A stretch of DNA of 64,000 bases from Lycium barbarum (lineage: Eukaryota; Streptophyta; Magnoliopsida; Solanales; Solanaceae), in contig NC_083339.1 of the NCBI RefSeq assembly GCF_019175385.1, positions 80,000,307 through 80,064,306 on the forward strand. Direction: 5' to 3'. Below, piece by piece: positions 25,992 through 37,814 of this stretch (its first letter is position 1; each line of letters starts with the position of its first letter). Below the pieces are notes generated by a model. That model was not told the DNA's origin. It saw nothing but the letters and a program-made list of their open reading frames with translations, and did no database searches. The position numbers were made by a program, and so were the translations under genes.

Positions 25992-28409
25992 GGAATGCTC
26001 TGTAACACACTTGAGATTAATACTGTTTTTCCTCCAAAAGAAAGTAATTTACCTTTCCAAGCTTGCAGTTTGTCCCCCACCTTCTTCATCATCTCTTTAT
26101 AGAACAATTTTTGCCTTCTTGCATGGAATATGGGACTTCCCAAATATGTGAATAGAAACTCCCCTCTACAAAAACATGTAACCTGCTATACTTCTTGACT
26201 CAACACCTCAGCCACCTTAGAATGCATAAAGAATGAGCTCTTATCTGTATTAATTTTCTGACTAGAAAACTCTTCATACTCTTTCAAAATCTTCATAATC
26301 ATCTGTAATGACACCTTATCGGCAGAAGAAAATATTATTATGTCATCTGCATAAGCCAAATGATTCAAATTTGAACTCCATTTTGGCATTCCATAATATC
26401 TAAAGCTGTCTTTTTCAAATAAGGCATTCAAAGCTGCAGACAACACTTCAGCAGATAAAACAAATAGAGCTGGAGATAGAGGATCCCAATGCTTGACCCC
26501 TCTAGTTGAGTGAAAGAAACCATGAGATTGCCTATTGACAAGAATAGAATACCAGTTATTAGCAACAATCCTCCATATCATATCTACGTAAATGTTTGCA
26601 AATCCCATTTTCCTTAAAATTTGTACCAGATATCTCCAAGAAACTCTGTCATATGCCTTTGCCATGTCCAGTTTTATGATGACATTTGCAGGTTTCCCTC
26701 TCTTCCTTATATCAGGACCAATTCTTGAGTTAGCAACACATTTTCTCTAATATTTCTACCTTTCACAAATCTTGACTGATTTGGTCAAATTAAGAAAGGT
26801 AGAATGGCCTCAAGTCTATCATGCAACAATCTTGAAATCACCTTGTTGATAAAGTTACTAAGGCTGATAGGCCTTAAATCAGCAAAAGTGTTTATAATCT
26901 CCTTCTTTGGCGGCAGCAACACTAAGCTGGTATGAGTGATAGCTTTTGGAAAAGTTTGAGCCTCATAAAAAGCTTGAACCACATTATAAACATATGCACT
27001 AATGATATTCTAGCACTTCAGGTAAAACACCCTAGAAAATCCATCAGGTCCATAAGCACTATCACCTGATAATGAGAAAACGGCAGCCTTCATTTATTCT
27101 AATGTAGGCATTCTATATAATTCAGCATTTTGCTCATTTGTAATCCTCTCAAGAATGTACTCAAGTAGACTGGAATGTTGTGTTACCTCTTCATGTGTAA
27201 ATTGTTTATGATAAAACGAAATAGCTACATCAGCTATCTCATCCAAATTTTCTACCCATTGTCCTTCTAAATTCTGAATTCTGGATATGCACAACCTTTT
27301 CCTTCTGCCTTTCACAAGACTATGGAAATATATTATGTTTCTATCCCCTTCTGAGAATCATTGAATACCTGCTTTTTGCCTCCAATACTCCTCTTCAAAA
27401 TGCAGGTATTTTTTTAACTCTGCCTGTGCTTGTTGTAGTACCATCCTATTCTCTTCAGAAGGATTCTCCTCAAATAACTGCTCTTTAATCTTCATAATGT
27501 CCTCTCTTATAGTTAGCTGTTTGAACAAATCTCCAAAAGTATTTCTACTCCATTAAGAAAGAGCAACCTTTAGTTTCTTCATTATAAACTTAAAATTAAG
27601 AAATGGATCTCCCATGTATTCAGTTGTCCAATTCTGCTCCACCTCTCCTAGAAATGATTCATGATCAATCCAAAACTTCAAAAATCTAAAATGCTTGTAG
27701 AATTGTTGAGCTTGTTCACCAGCAGCCAATAAAAGAGGGGCATGATTAGAACCAGTCCTGGATAGATGCTCCATACTCAAATTAGCAAACATATCTTGAA
27801 AAGACTGATTAAATAATATCCTTTCTAATCTTTTGAAAATACAATCTTGGCCTGCTCTTCCATTCTACCAAGTAAAAGGACTTCCTTTGAATTCAACTTC
27901 TGTTAGCTCACAAGAATTCATACAGAAAGCAAAATCTTCATATTCTGCAGCATGAACCGGTAAGCCACATATCTTTTCCTCCTCATTTAGGATAACATTA
28001 AAATCACCTCCAACCATTCATGGTAGTTGTATCTGATTAGTCAAGCTATAGATGTCATCCCATAACAATACTCTCTCAACAGCAGTACACTTAGCATAGA
28101 CTAAAGTTGCAATAAGAGATTTTCCACTATTATGGATCAAAAGTTTGAGGGTAACCTGTTGAGCAGTGTCTATTAAAACTTCTACATCCACACCAGCAAG
28201 AGTAAAGAACCAAATTTTCCATTGCAGTTAAAGTTTGCATACTGCATTCCTAACCTCCTCTTGTATTTGTTAATATGCCTTGAATTTTGAAAAGGTTCCA
28301 TTAAAGCAATTAGAACAAACTTATGATGTTTATTCAATATTTGAACCCTGTGGAAAGCCTTTTGTGTTTTAACTGATCTAATATTCCAAAATAGAGCTTT
28401 AATCATCAT
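25992..28409 (-). pseudogene. LINE ORF2, N-terminal part (endonuclease and RT), degraded
   Basis: ORF2 starts at 28409 with [13 protein letters not shown], the start of an APE-type endonuclease (the N of WNIR is its metal-site motif). The later motif reads TGSNHAPLL where SDH is expected, so a catalytic Asp is lost. RT follows: ISLSNFINKVISRLL near 26870, AYDRVSWRYL near 26650 and the active box LAYADDIIIFSS near 26375, with YADD intact. Frames break at least five times. The reading continues at 11490 on the far side of the nested Tekay-like element. Endonuclease nicks the target and RT copies LINE RNA onto it; neither can work from this copy. Confidence 0.85.
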
Positions 28410-28896
28410 TGAGAGTTTGGTTTATTAGAAGCCTTCCTCTTTGGTACAAATCTTATAGGCTCATTATTCTAAATAACTGGCTGTGTTTTGCTACTCTTAG
28501 AAGTTTGGCCTTCCCCTTCTTGCTCCCCACCAGAAGGATTCTCTTCATTGACTCTGTCCTTTGCAGGATTGCTGCTGCATGTAATCCCCTCCTGATCTTC
28601 AATTTGCTACTCCTTGCTGTCATTTTTAACCTCATTATGTGTCTCCATTTCATTACTTGCATTGCTATCTCCACCCTCTTCTTTCTTCTTTAAACTTGAG
28701 TCTTCTAGCTGCTCTTTATCAGTAAAATTAGTATGCTCATCATGAACAAGAGAAGGACTTTCTCCCTCTTTCCGCACCTGCACCTCCATCTCAACACCAT
28801 TCAACACTTCATTACTACCCCCCACCATTGGAGTAGAATCTTGATCTACATTAAGCTACCTTTCTACTACTACAACATCAGTTGTAACAGGCTCTG
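28410..28896 (-). pseudogene. LINE ORF1, C-terminal part, one copy of a 165-bp tandem repeat
   Basis: Lys/Glu-rich, low-complexity frame (28828-28607: MEVQVRKEGESPS, then DKEQLEDSSLKKKEEGG) just upstream of ORF2 on the minus strand. The segment 28741-28896 is repeated at about 31337-31495. Once the intervening solo LTR is removed the two copies are adjacent, about 165 bp apart. No enzymatic domain is seen. Confidence 0.55.
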
Positions 28897-29382
28897 TGTC
28901 ACGACCCAAACTGGAGGGCCGCGACTGACACCCAAGACCCTACTCGGCTCAGTGCCATACTATTATTCCATCCAGGAGTCACAACTTTGTGAACCTTTAA
29001 TCTACGAAATGACGCTTCTGTCAGGTAAAAAAAACCTTTCAATAAAACTCTTTCGTCAAATCAGGGACTTCTCCCTCATCGTTAATTCAAAGAAAACCTT
29101 TAGTCATAATAAAATCTTTTAAAAAAATAAAGCATAAAAACACATCGACCTATATGGTCGATTTACACAATCGTCGACATCTCGACGCACTATCCACAAG
29201 ACATTGTCTGCAAAATTCTCTAACATACACGAGATACCATAACATAAGTACTCTGACTCGGCAACACTCCGAACTGAGATGAAGATCACCAATCCAGCTA
29301 ATAGCCCGGGAACATCAATCTGTACCTGTAACCAACTCTGAACATGTATGTGCATATGAACTTTCATGCAGCATGAGTATCT

Positions 29383-29393
<11 letters not shown>

Positions 29394-29462
<69 letters not shown>
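29394..29462. repeat. (TA)n microsatellite
   Basis: More than 30 TA units inside the solo LTR, preceded by CATACATACATA. Length is likely polymorphic. Confidence 0.95.
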
Positions 29463-29465
<3 letters not shown>

Positions 29466-30029
29466 GCATGCCTTCACCCTTCGGGCATAATAGCATAATG
29501 GCCCCTTCGGGCATCATAATCATCGTATACCAGCTGATCAGGTGGTTTGCGTATATAACGCCTTAGCCCTTTTCCCTTCCCCATGAAATGATGTCGTGCA
29601 TGTATGTAATATGAAAATGCATGAAAATCTTTGGAAACCATCAAAAGACTCCCTTTGGAGGAACTTTAGTTCAAAAAGGGAACTTCTTCCCTTTTTAAAA
29701 AAAATGGGAACTTCTTCCCCTTTTCTTAAAATTAGGAACTTCTTCCCCTTTTCATTTGTCTCCTTCGAGACTGGAAAATCAAATGTAAAATGTAAAGGAA
29801 AGAGAAAACCTTATGAACGTCCCCTTCGAGAATTAGACAACATTATGAACTCGCACAACTTACGGGTGCCCCCTTCGGGACTTAAGAGGTCAAGGATACG
29901 AATATCCCTACACCGTCTAGGAATCGAGTCTTTGGAATCCATTTATTTACTGGCTTTGTTCTGATAATAAGTATTTTCATCACTACCATAATATTCACCA
30001 CTATCATGTCTCACTTTTAATGATCCATA

Positions 30030-30215
30030 ACATAAGCTGAGGCCACATATCCTGAATATAATCAAGAATTATGTAGCACGCTCAGACATAAACAGAGGCC
30101 ACATGTTACGTAGCACGCTCAGACATAAGTTGTAGCCACATGTTATGTAGCACGCTCAGACATAAGCTGAGGCCACATATTCTAAATATAATCCAGAATT
30201 ATCTATCACGCTCAG
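30030..30215. repeat. Tandem array, about 52 bp x 3-4, in solo LTR
   Basis: Repeated block ACGCTCAGACATAAGCTGAG followed by GCCACAT and TATGTAGC, with small differences between copies. Confidence 0.75.
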
Positions 30216-31327
30216 TCACGTCATGAAATCATCTAGAATCTTAGGCTTGGAAATCTCTAGGATTGGAGTCATTATAAGAATCTTCAGAAATTATAGACTT
30301 CTGGCATTTCTAAGAGTAAAAAAATATTATGGATGTCATGTATGGAATCAAAACATATGAATCATGCCTTTGAAAGAAAGGGACGAGCCTTAACATACCT
30401 GATTAATCTCTTATGAATAAACTCTTATTCTCCCGAACTTGCAAATCTACACTTAAGAGAAATTATACTACCGTTAGACCTGCTAAACCTTCAAATCAAC
30501 TCAACATAAGAGATAGGATGAAGAATATACCTTATACTAGAATAAATTGAGCCACACCAACTTTCTTCAAGACCAAACTTACCACAACATCAAGTAGAAG
30601 CAAGAACAATCACCTTTCACGGACTAGTTTGGTGTAATCTTGTTAAATTCTTGATTTAATGGGCTATAAATGTTTGGGGGTTGTGTTGAGAAGTTTCTAG
30701 GACTATTGAGAATGTAAAATGCTGAAAAAATAGAGTTAATAGGGTGTTTATACCCCTCATAAGTCGGTTCCACCGACCTTCTCAAGTGGGACACGCGGAA
30801 GCCATTTGGCAGCTTGAAGTCTTTACCTTAAAATGGCCATAACTCTTGATCCCGATATCATATGGCGGCCCACGACCTCTGGTTGGAAAGCTCTTTAAAT
30901 TATCTACAACTTTTATTTTTGGTGCGTTTCCAAAACTTATAATAGCGTTTTGGCCTCTCCAAGTCAGATCATCCGAAAACATATCCTTAAATCATCCTTT
31001 TGGAGGGCTTATGAACATATTTGGCTTAAGGGTCCTTATTAAGACTTGCTTAACTTCCCATATAATACTCATATCACTTTTCATATGTCTTTTATAAAAC
31101 CCTGACATTTGAGCCCCACCTTAACCTATGGTTACGCGGGCTATTCATCAAATAACGTATTGATTGATTTACACCATACGGTCTCCAAATGTCATCTATA
31201 TGTTATTCCTATACTCATATAATATAATCTTCATCCCTAATCCTTGTATAACTTTACTCTTCCTTGAGCTCATACTAAGCCGTCTACAGTCTTGGTAACA
31301 CGAAATTTTTCGGGGTGTAACACTCTG

Positions 31328-32930
31328 ACACCTTATCATGAACAATAGAAGGTCTTTCAACCTCTTTCTGCACCTACACCTCAGTCTCAGCACCATTCAA
31401 AACTTCATTACTACCCCCCACTATATGAATAGTATCTTGGTTTACATTAATCTCCCTTTCTATTACAACATCAGTTGTGATAGACTCTAGGATCTCAGCA
31501 TTCAAAGTAGACTCCCTCTTTTTGCAACAGCACTACAGTCTCAACACTTCATCGGTAACCTTTGTCAGTCACACTTGATCCAAAAGTATATTCCACCCAA
31601 TCTTTTATATTCCCATCCACTTCATTTGAGCTTGATGACACTAAATAGGTGTATCCATCTGTTTGAAAAATGCAGTGGTCTTCAGCAACCACATTATCAG
31701 TATTATTACCATTCTTAGCCTCACTCAACTGAGTATCACTGCTGCTAACACCTTCCTCAGCTATTGAATTTAACACTTCAAATTTGTTAGTAGTCTCAAT
31801 TTTGTCATTGCTTGCCTTTATCTGATCATCAACTACTTTATTCTTTCCATTCTTTGTTGCCTGTTTGCTTTGATGTGAATTTCCTTTGTTTGTACTAGGG
31901 TAAATCAACACTTTGCCACTAGATAAAACCTTGGGCACATACTTCTGAACTGGTCTGTTCCACCCATGGTTTCTCCAATATCCTTGTCGATTATAAACCT
32001 TTTCTGGCTCCTTCTGTGTCTCCTCTACCTTTACTTTGTCTGGAACTCTATTCTTTGAATCTAGTTTAGGATGCAACACTCTACAATCATCCTTAGAGTG
32101 TCCTTGTAGTTTGCATTCAGTACAATAACTAGGAAGATAATCATACTGAATTTTCACCTTAACTTCTCTACACTCCTTTTTCTCTTCATCTTCAATCTCC
32201 ATCATCACAAACTTAGGATGATTATCCAATAAATCCACTTGATCTTTGACCCTTGCACAATTTGGCCTGTCTTATTGACAGTAGCCAAATGAAGTTGCAA
32301 AGGTTTTCCAACAGTCGAAGCTAATATAAATAAAGCTTCTTTAACAAAAAAAGTCAGCAACAACTTTGGGAAGGAAATCAAAGCCATAGCAATGGATTTT
32401 TCTTCATCAATCTTAAAGTTTGAATCATAAATCAATGGTCTCATTTGATAAGAAAAAACATCTTTTGATTTCAACCAAAAAGCAGAAGTTGAATATATCT
32501 TAATGAAATCATCTAGTAAATTGCATCGTATCAACACATGCCTATTCCTAAAGAACCCTACCTTACAACCACCCTTTGCTCCAGGAATGATATTTCTCAA
32601 TTCTTCCATTTCAGGCCATCCATATGAGAATTTGCCAACAATAGCATATTGTAAGTTCTCAATAATCTCCATTCTTTCAACTTCAGACGACAACCACTTT
32701 ACATATGGTATTCCTTCTACATACTGAACCTTTTTCATCGGAATAGGATCACATGCAATCATAGAAGTTGACTCTTTAACGTTAAGAACTGTTTGAGCAT
32801 AATTGGCTAAAGGATTATCTGGTACATGCGGGACAGTAGGGGTGGTAGCGGTAGATTTCGTGTTAAGAAGGGGCGGGAAATCATCCAAGAGGGTGGTGGT
32901 CGACAGCTGACCAGTGACCAGTGGTGGCAT
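31328..32930 (-). pseudogene. LINE ORF1, N-terminal and central part (DUF4283-like domain and CCHC)
   Basis: ATG at 32930 opens 241 codons. Residues about 70-205 (YAIVGKFSYGWPEMEEL, then NRHVLIRC, then FWLKSKDVFSYQMRPL) look like the DUF4283 domain of plant LINE ORF1 proteins. A frameshift at 32205-32238 moves to a second frame with the zinc knuckle CTECKLQGHSKDDC (CX2CX4HX4C) and an acidic, low-complexity tail ending at 31549. In family members ORF1 binds the element RNA. The stretch 31328-31548 is part of a 165-bp tandem repeat that continues across the solo LTR at 28896. Confidence 0.8.
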
Positions 32931-33018
32931 TAGGGTTATACTAGGTTTAGGGTTTGCATGGGTGAGGAGAGAGAAGAGAGCATTTATTTTTACGAACTTG
33001 AGGATTTATAAAAATGTT

Positions 33019-33035
33019 CGACATTTAAATATCTC
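33019..33035. repeat. Target site duplication of the LINE, right copy
   Basis: CGACATTTAAATATCTC, identical to 9055-9071. Confidence 0.9.
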
Positions 33036-33194
33036 CAGATAATTAGTGACATATTTTTATGATTATTATCAAATATCCCAACCCAAGTTTCTAACTCATT
33101 TTATGGAAAACTATTACACTCATTTGACTCGTACACGTATAGTAATGTTGGCGAATTATTAGTACCAACAAATTTTTTGATTTTTAATATACTA

Positions 33195-33304
33195 CAACAA
33201 CAACATACCCAATGTAACCCAACAAATGGGGTCTGGGGAGGGTATTGTGTGTACGGAGACCTTACCCCTACCTTAGAATGTAGAGAGGTTGTTTTTGATA
33301 GACG
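33195..33304 (-). mobile_element. SINE, TS-type (Solanaceae), 5'-truncated
   Basis: Plus strand starts with CAACAACAACA (complement of the TTG tail), then GGGGTCTGGGGAGGGTA and AGACCTTACCCCTACCTT. This is the 3' part of the TS-type SINE as I know it. The flanks repeat ATTTTT(T)AATATACTA (about 33180-33194 and 33305-33320), a LINE-style TSD. Confidence 0.75.
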
Positions 33305-33320
33305 ATTTTTTAATATACTA

Positions 33321-33636
33321 AAAGAAAATAATGAAGTTTATTTGTGTTCTTGAACCATAATCATCATATGCAATTTGATACATTACAACAGAGTACTGAC
33401 ATACCCCAAAAACTAGTTTAATTATAACAGAGAATCAGCTCAGTGTACACTTTCTTTGAAGAATCACATATTACAAGTATTAAAATCTCGTAAATATAAG
33501 CAAACAGTAGCTCAAAGAATTTAAAAAATAAATAATACATCTTCAAAACAAGATGAGAATGCTAGCTCTTTTAAACCAAAAAGATATGTTGACTACAAGA
33601 ACACTGATTCATTGCTGGTCACTGTGATACTTGACA
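33321..33636. other. AT-rich non-coding stretch
   Basis: No ORF or known element recognised. It lies between the TS-type SINE and the Mutator-type MITE, in what appears to be old intron sequence. Confidence 0.3.
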
Positions 33637-33646
33637 TATTCCTGAA

Positions 33647-34237
33647 GAGAAAAGGACATAAATGGTCCCTTAACTATGAAAGTAGGTTCAAAAAAATAAT
33701 CACTACAATGGAAGTATTTATTTTTATACAAGATTTTCAGTAAAAACGAGTCTAGTAAATTTTACTTAGCCGGTGAACTCCCTCGGTTTTAATCGACATA
33801 GTTCGTCGGTCTTTGTGTTCCGAGACACTATTTTCTGACATTATCAAGTTTGTAGGTTTTTCCTCAATTTTTCCCTATAACCGACTGACGTCCGTCGGTT
33901 TTGTCCCGAGGTATTTGACCGTTTCTTTCAGAATGTGTACCTCTAAATGTGAGTTCTCGCTATTTTTTTCCTTTTTTTTCATAGTTCTCGTCAAATCTAA
34001 CAAACAAAGTTCGATGAATATTTTGTCGGAGACTAAAAGTGTTAACTTTTGACAAATTTAAAGGACCAAAACTGTTAAGTGCATATTTAAGGGACTATTT
34101 TTAATCAACCCTCATAGTTAAGAGATCATTTTTGTTAGCTTGTGACAAACTTAAAGGACCAAAACCGTTAAGTGCATAGTTAAGAACTTATTTTTAACCT
34201 ACTCTCATAATTAAGGGACCATTTATATCCTTTTCTC
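33647..34237. mobile_element. Mutator-type MITE, 591 bp, 10-bp TSD
   Basis: The left end GAGAAAAGGACATAAATGGT and the right end (reverse complement GAGAAAAGGATATAAATGGT) are inverted repeats of about 45 bp. TATTCCTGAA flanks both sides (33637-33646 and 34238-34247). A 10-bp TSD fits Mutator-like elements. An internal GGACCAAAACTGTTAAGTGC block near 34062 is repeated as GGACCAAAACCGTTAAGTGC near 34155. No transposase. Confidence 0.85.
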
Positions 34238-34521
34238 TATTCCTGAATAATGTCAAAGCCTTCTATTTCCTTTCCAAGATCCTTAGGAAACAAAAAAAAT
34301 CTTCTTTGGTTTGCTATCTGAAACATAAAGTGGACACCAAACTACGAATCTTTAATTAATAAGGTTCTCATCCTACTAAATAACTTCTATTGCCTAACAA
34401 GTTGTAGTACAACAGTAAAATATTGATTAGATATTCTCTTGATGATGTAATCTAAAGTCAGTCAGCTAGTTTGTGAAGATTTTACTAAGTATGCAATGTA
34501 AGATAACTTTATCATCGGCAG

Positions 34522-34733
34522 CTAAGAGTGTGGCCCAGTGATCAATGATGTAGGTTGAGAATCATAAGGCCTCAGGTTCAATTTTCAGTGAAGACAAAAA
34601 CACTAAGTGATTTTGTTCCATCTGTCCAAGCCTTGGTAGATAAAGTTATCCAGTACTTGTGCTAGTAGGAGGTAGCAAATACCTTGTGAAAATAGATGCG
34701 TACAAGATGGCCTAGATATCATGGTTATCAAAA
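34522..34733 (+). mobile_element. SINE, tRNA-derived (Au/SolS-like)
   Basis: An A-box-like TGGCCCAGTGATCA near 34531 and a B-box-like GGTTCAATTTT near 34576 give the internal Pol III promoter layout. The following body (CTGTCCAAGCCTTGG, then GTGCTAGTAGGAGGTAGCA) resembles Solanaceae SINE consensus sequences. The exact 5' end is uncertain. Confidence 0.7.
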
Positions 34734-34801
34734 TAAAAAATAAAAAGAAAACCTTCATCATTGCTTTTCATGTTTACAATAAAGACAACATACTGAAGGG
34801 T

Positions 34802-34871
34802 GTGCATAACATGTCCACGTGTTAGTAAACCTTAGGGTGCATAACATGTCCATGTGTTAGTAAACCTTAGG
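34802..34871. repeat. 35-bp tandem duplication
   Basis: Two adjacent copies of GTGCATAACATGTCCACGTG and the following GTTAGTAAACCTTAGG. They differ by one CG-to-TG change. Confidence 0.9.
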
Positions 34872-35216
34872 CAAGCAAGGGAATTTCCCTTCATTTTTAT
34901 TGGACCATCATTTCATCTGAAAACATCTCTGATTAACAGGTAAATCAAGTAAAAACAGTAGTATATGCCCTTGAGAGGAAGCCCTATTTGTTCATAAGGT
35001 ATCTGCATTCTTATAAAATAGAAATTAACTTTAAAGATAGAATTGACCTTGACTAGTCAATCACATAATTTAGAGATACTAACAAGTAACAATACATTTA
35101 GGGTGTCTTTGGTATGAAGGAAAATGTTTTCCATAAAAATGTTTTTTTGGCAGGCACACGCAGCTGCTGCTGTGCGATGAGCCTCCTCTTAATTGATCCC
35201 TAAAAATTTTAATCAG
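34872..35216. other. Non-coding flank left of the Tat element
   Basis: No gene. A truncated end of the GGGTGTGTTTGG MITE family lies at 35099-35148 (GGGTGTCTTTGGTATGAAGG, then AAAATGTTTTCC). The TSD ATCAG of the Tat element is at 35212-35216. Confidence 0.5.
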
Positions 35217-35913
35217 TGTATACGGTAAAAATCGGACATATGCAAGACCGGTGAGACCGGAGATCGAGGGAAGAAAGAAACAAGCACGAGCATGAAGACT
35301 TTCTTTCGGACCGGAGAAGTGCGTGATTCGAAGAAAGCGAAGGAAATCGTTTGGTCCGGTTTCTCCATAGCCGAGTTGATCGTGGTCGTTGGTCCGGTTG
35401 ATCGTGTCCGTTGGCCCGATTGTTCGTGGCCGTTGGTCCGGGTGATCCATTACACAATTTCCACGTGTCAAAACCGTTATGCCACATTGTACTGCCTATC
35501 GTACGGGTGTCAGACCGTACGACCCAACCTTATCCTTTTAGGGTTTTTCTTTATTCAAAAGGGCTTAATGTTGTTTGAGGCCCATAAGGCAAAACTATAA
35601 ATAGGGGTCATTAACCTACTTTCAAGGGTTGGCTTCTTCAGTTCTAGAACATTGTAATAGCAAAATATATAAAATCTCCCCCTCTCATGCTCTGATTTTG
35701 GTCCAGATTTAGTGTGTTCTTCTTTAGCTTTATTCAATTAAACAATATTCATATATTATTAAATACATACATTTAGTGTAAACCATCGATCATTATTCAC
35801 TTGCTCATAGCATATCCATATTCATTTTCTTCCAATTAAATCGATTAATGATTTTTCACATATCTTATACCTCATTTACAAATTCAATTGATTACCTAAA
35901 TTCGGGGTAAATA
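35217..35913 (+). repeat. 5' LTR of the Tat element
   Basis: Starts TGTATACGGTAAAAATCGG and ends GGGGTAAATA (a decayed TAAACA). A TATA box, TATAAATAG, lies at 35596-35604. It contains repeated TGATCGTGGTCGTTGGTCCG-like blocks around 35374-35450. Confidence 0.92.
35596..35604 (+). promoter_or_regulatory. TATA box of the Tat 5' LTR
   Basis: TATAAATAG after GGCAAAAC. The same box occurs in the 3' LTR at 46720-46728. Confidence 0.75.
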
Positions 35914-35934
35914 GTTTGGCACCCACCGTGGGGC
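35914..35934 (+). other. Primer binding site region of the Tat element
   Basis: GTTTGGCACCCACCGTGGGG directly follows the LTR. The sequence is typical of the start of plant Tat-type elements. I do not assign the primer tRNA. Confidence 0.6.
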
Positions 35935-36021
35935 TAGGATAATAGTGGTCTTTGATCTTGGTTTCTATCTTACCCGTCAGAATCGAAAATATCTTTTGTT
36001 CGTCTCTGTGAAAACGGACCA

Positions 36022-37814
36022 AATGGCTAACAGTGGACAATCTGGTCACGTCAACAACAACGAGATTGTGGCCGAAAATGAAGACAGTGGGCCATGAGGA
36101 TTACCAGCAAATCCCGCTGACCCGAACCCCGTTAATTCGAGGGAGGGCCTCAACCGGCAAAACACCGTGAATCAGGAGAATGTCTCCCCGCCGGCCACCG
36201 ATCCTTTAAATACTCACAATTCAATTACTTTATCCCGGACACAAGGCCAGAAAGTACCGGATACCCCGGGTGATAATATTGACTTACGTTTAATTTTTGA
36301 AATGTTGCAGGAACAGAGAGCAGCGACTGCCGAACAAGGAATCGCAATAGCCCAGTTGCAAAGTAAAAACAATAAAACAACCCCAAAAAGGACGAAAGGT
36401 GTTGCTGAACCTAGAAGGGACGAGACGCGGATGGCCGAGAGTAATAGGTCCGGAGCTGGTTCGTCCACCGAAGTCCTGAGAATGCTCGAAACATTAGCGA
36501 AGCGAGTAGACTCGACTGAGAAGAGGATGGAAACATAAAACTCTCGGGTGGACCAGATCCCGGGGGCCCCGCCTATTCTGAAAGGACCGAATTCGAAGAG
36601 GTACATTCAGAGGCCTTTTCCTCTGAGTGCGACTCTGAAGTTGATCCTGAAGAGGTTCAAAATGCCAAATATCCAGAAATATGACAGCACAACAGACCTC
36701 AGGAACACGTGACTTCATACACTTGTGCCATAAAAGGCAATGATGTTGAAGAGGACGAAATTGAATCCGTTTTGCTGAAAAAGTTTGGGGAAACTCTGTC
36801 AAAGGGAGCGTTGACTTGGTACGACCATCTGCCCGAGCATTCAATAACTCCTTTCAAAATGCTCGCCGATACATTCATAAAAGCTCATGCCGGTGCCAAA
36901 AAGGTGCAGGCTCTTAAGGCGGATATTTTTTGCATAGCCCAAAGGGATGATGAGTTATTGCGTGAATTTGTCAATCGGTTCCAAAAGGAACGAATGGAGC
37001 TTCCTCCGGTTCCGGAGGAATGGGCTGCACAAGCCTTCACCAAAGGGCTCAATCCTCGGAGCTCGACGGCCTCATTCAAACTAAAGGAAAACTTACTGGA
37101 ATACGAGGCTATGACCTGGGCCGATGTCCATAATAGATACGAGTCGAAGATTCGGGTAGAGGATGACCAACTCGAGCTTCCCCCGGGTCCCGTGAGTATG
37201 AACAAAAGCTCGGAGAGATCTCGAAAAAATTACGAGCTGGAGTCCAGACCATCGAAGGAAAGGTATCGGCCATACTCTCATTCGGAAAAGCCAAGCTTCA
37301 GGTCAGAAAAATCAAGGGTTGGCCCGAGTCATTTCTCCGGGCGAGGTGATAAACGGGCCGAGCGCCGTCGAACAGTCGAGGTCTCTGATTCAGGAGCGAT
37401 GCCGGGAGCTCGGCTAGCAACAAAGACTTGCCGAGGATATCAGAGTACAACTTCAACATCAACACTTCGGACCTCGTCTCGGCTATTGGCCGTATCGCAA
37501 ATGTAAGATGGCCGAGACCACTAAGGTCAGACCTGGGCCAATTGGACCCGAGAGTGATGTGTGAATATCATGGAACCCATGGACACAGAACTGAGGATTG
37601 TCGCCAGCTAAGAGAGGAGGTGGCTCGATTACTGAAGAATGGCCATCTCCGAGAATTGCTAAGTGAACGAGCCAAAAGTCACTACAAGAAAAGAGAGTCT
37701 CATAAAAAGGGTCGAACCAGTATAACCTCAGCATATAATCAACATGATAATCGGGGGTACCGATACCCCACGAGAGCCGGTGATGAAACAGATGAAGGTT
37801 TCTATTGTGCGTGA
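36022..37814 (+). pseudogene. Tat gag (broken)
   Basis: ATG at 36022 (MANSGQSGHVNNNEI) runs only 24 codons to a TGA where Trp is likely. The remaining gag is spread over several frames. The retrotransposon gag core lies at about 36709-37200 (LSKGALTWYDHLPE, then FVNRFQKERMELPPVPEEW). An arginine-rich linker follows, then a zinc-finger-like CEYHGTHGHRTEDC near 37560 and ENGHLRELL-like sequence (KNGHLRELLSERAK). Gag forms the virus-like particle and packages RNA. Frame changes near 36700 and 37430 and several stops show decay. Confidence 0.8.

Larger units (their letters stand above)
28897..31322 (-). mobile_element. Solo LTR, Ty3/gypsy type, reverse orientation, 2426 bp, TSD CTCTG
   Basis: Plus strand starts TGTCACGACCCAAACTGG and ends TTTTTCGGGGTGTAACA. 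CTCTG flanks it at 28892-28896 and 31323-31327. It has a (TA)n run, a GGAACTTCTTCCC triplet repeat at 29676-29755 and a roughly 52-bp array (GCACGCTCAGACATAA) at 30030-30215. On its own strand the inverted repeat GTCGGT-GGA-ACCGAC (30763-30777) lies just upstream of a TATA-like GGTATAAAC (about 30747-30755). Inserted in LINE ORF1. Confidence 0.92.
9072..33018 (-). mobile_element. L1-type LINE, minus strand, with nested LTR insertions
   Basis: A plant L1-clade non-LTR retrotransposon: ORF1 with a DUF4283-like domain and CCHC knuckle (32930-31549, continuing to about 28453), then ORF2 with endonuclease, YADD reverse transcriptase, zf-RVT and RNase H (28409-25992 and 11490-9807). A 17-bp TSD (9055-9071, 33019-33035) and a T-rich tract near 9083-9110, the complement of its A-rich tail, define the ends. 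Two insertions interrupt it: the Tekay-like element at 11491-25991 and a solo LTR at 28897-31322. Without them about 7 kb remains, a usual full length. ORFs are fragmented by stops and frameshifts, so it is dead. Confidence 0.9.

Noticed and set aside
33813..34052. 79-residue frame inside the Mutator-type MITE
   Set aside because: Phe/Ser-rich translation of non-coding MITE interior; no similarity to a transposase.
34522..34600. A tRNA gene
   Set aside because: A and B boxes are present but the cloverleaf is not; the downstream body is that of a SINE.
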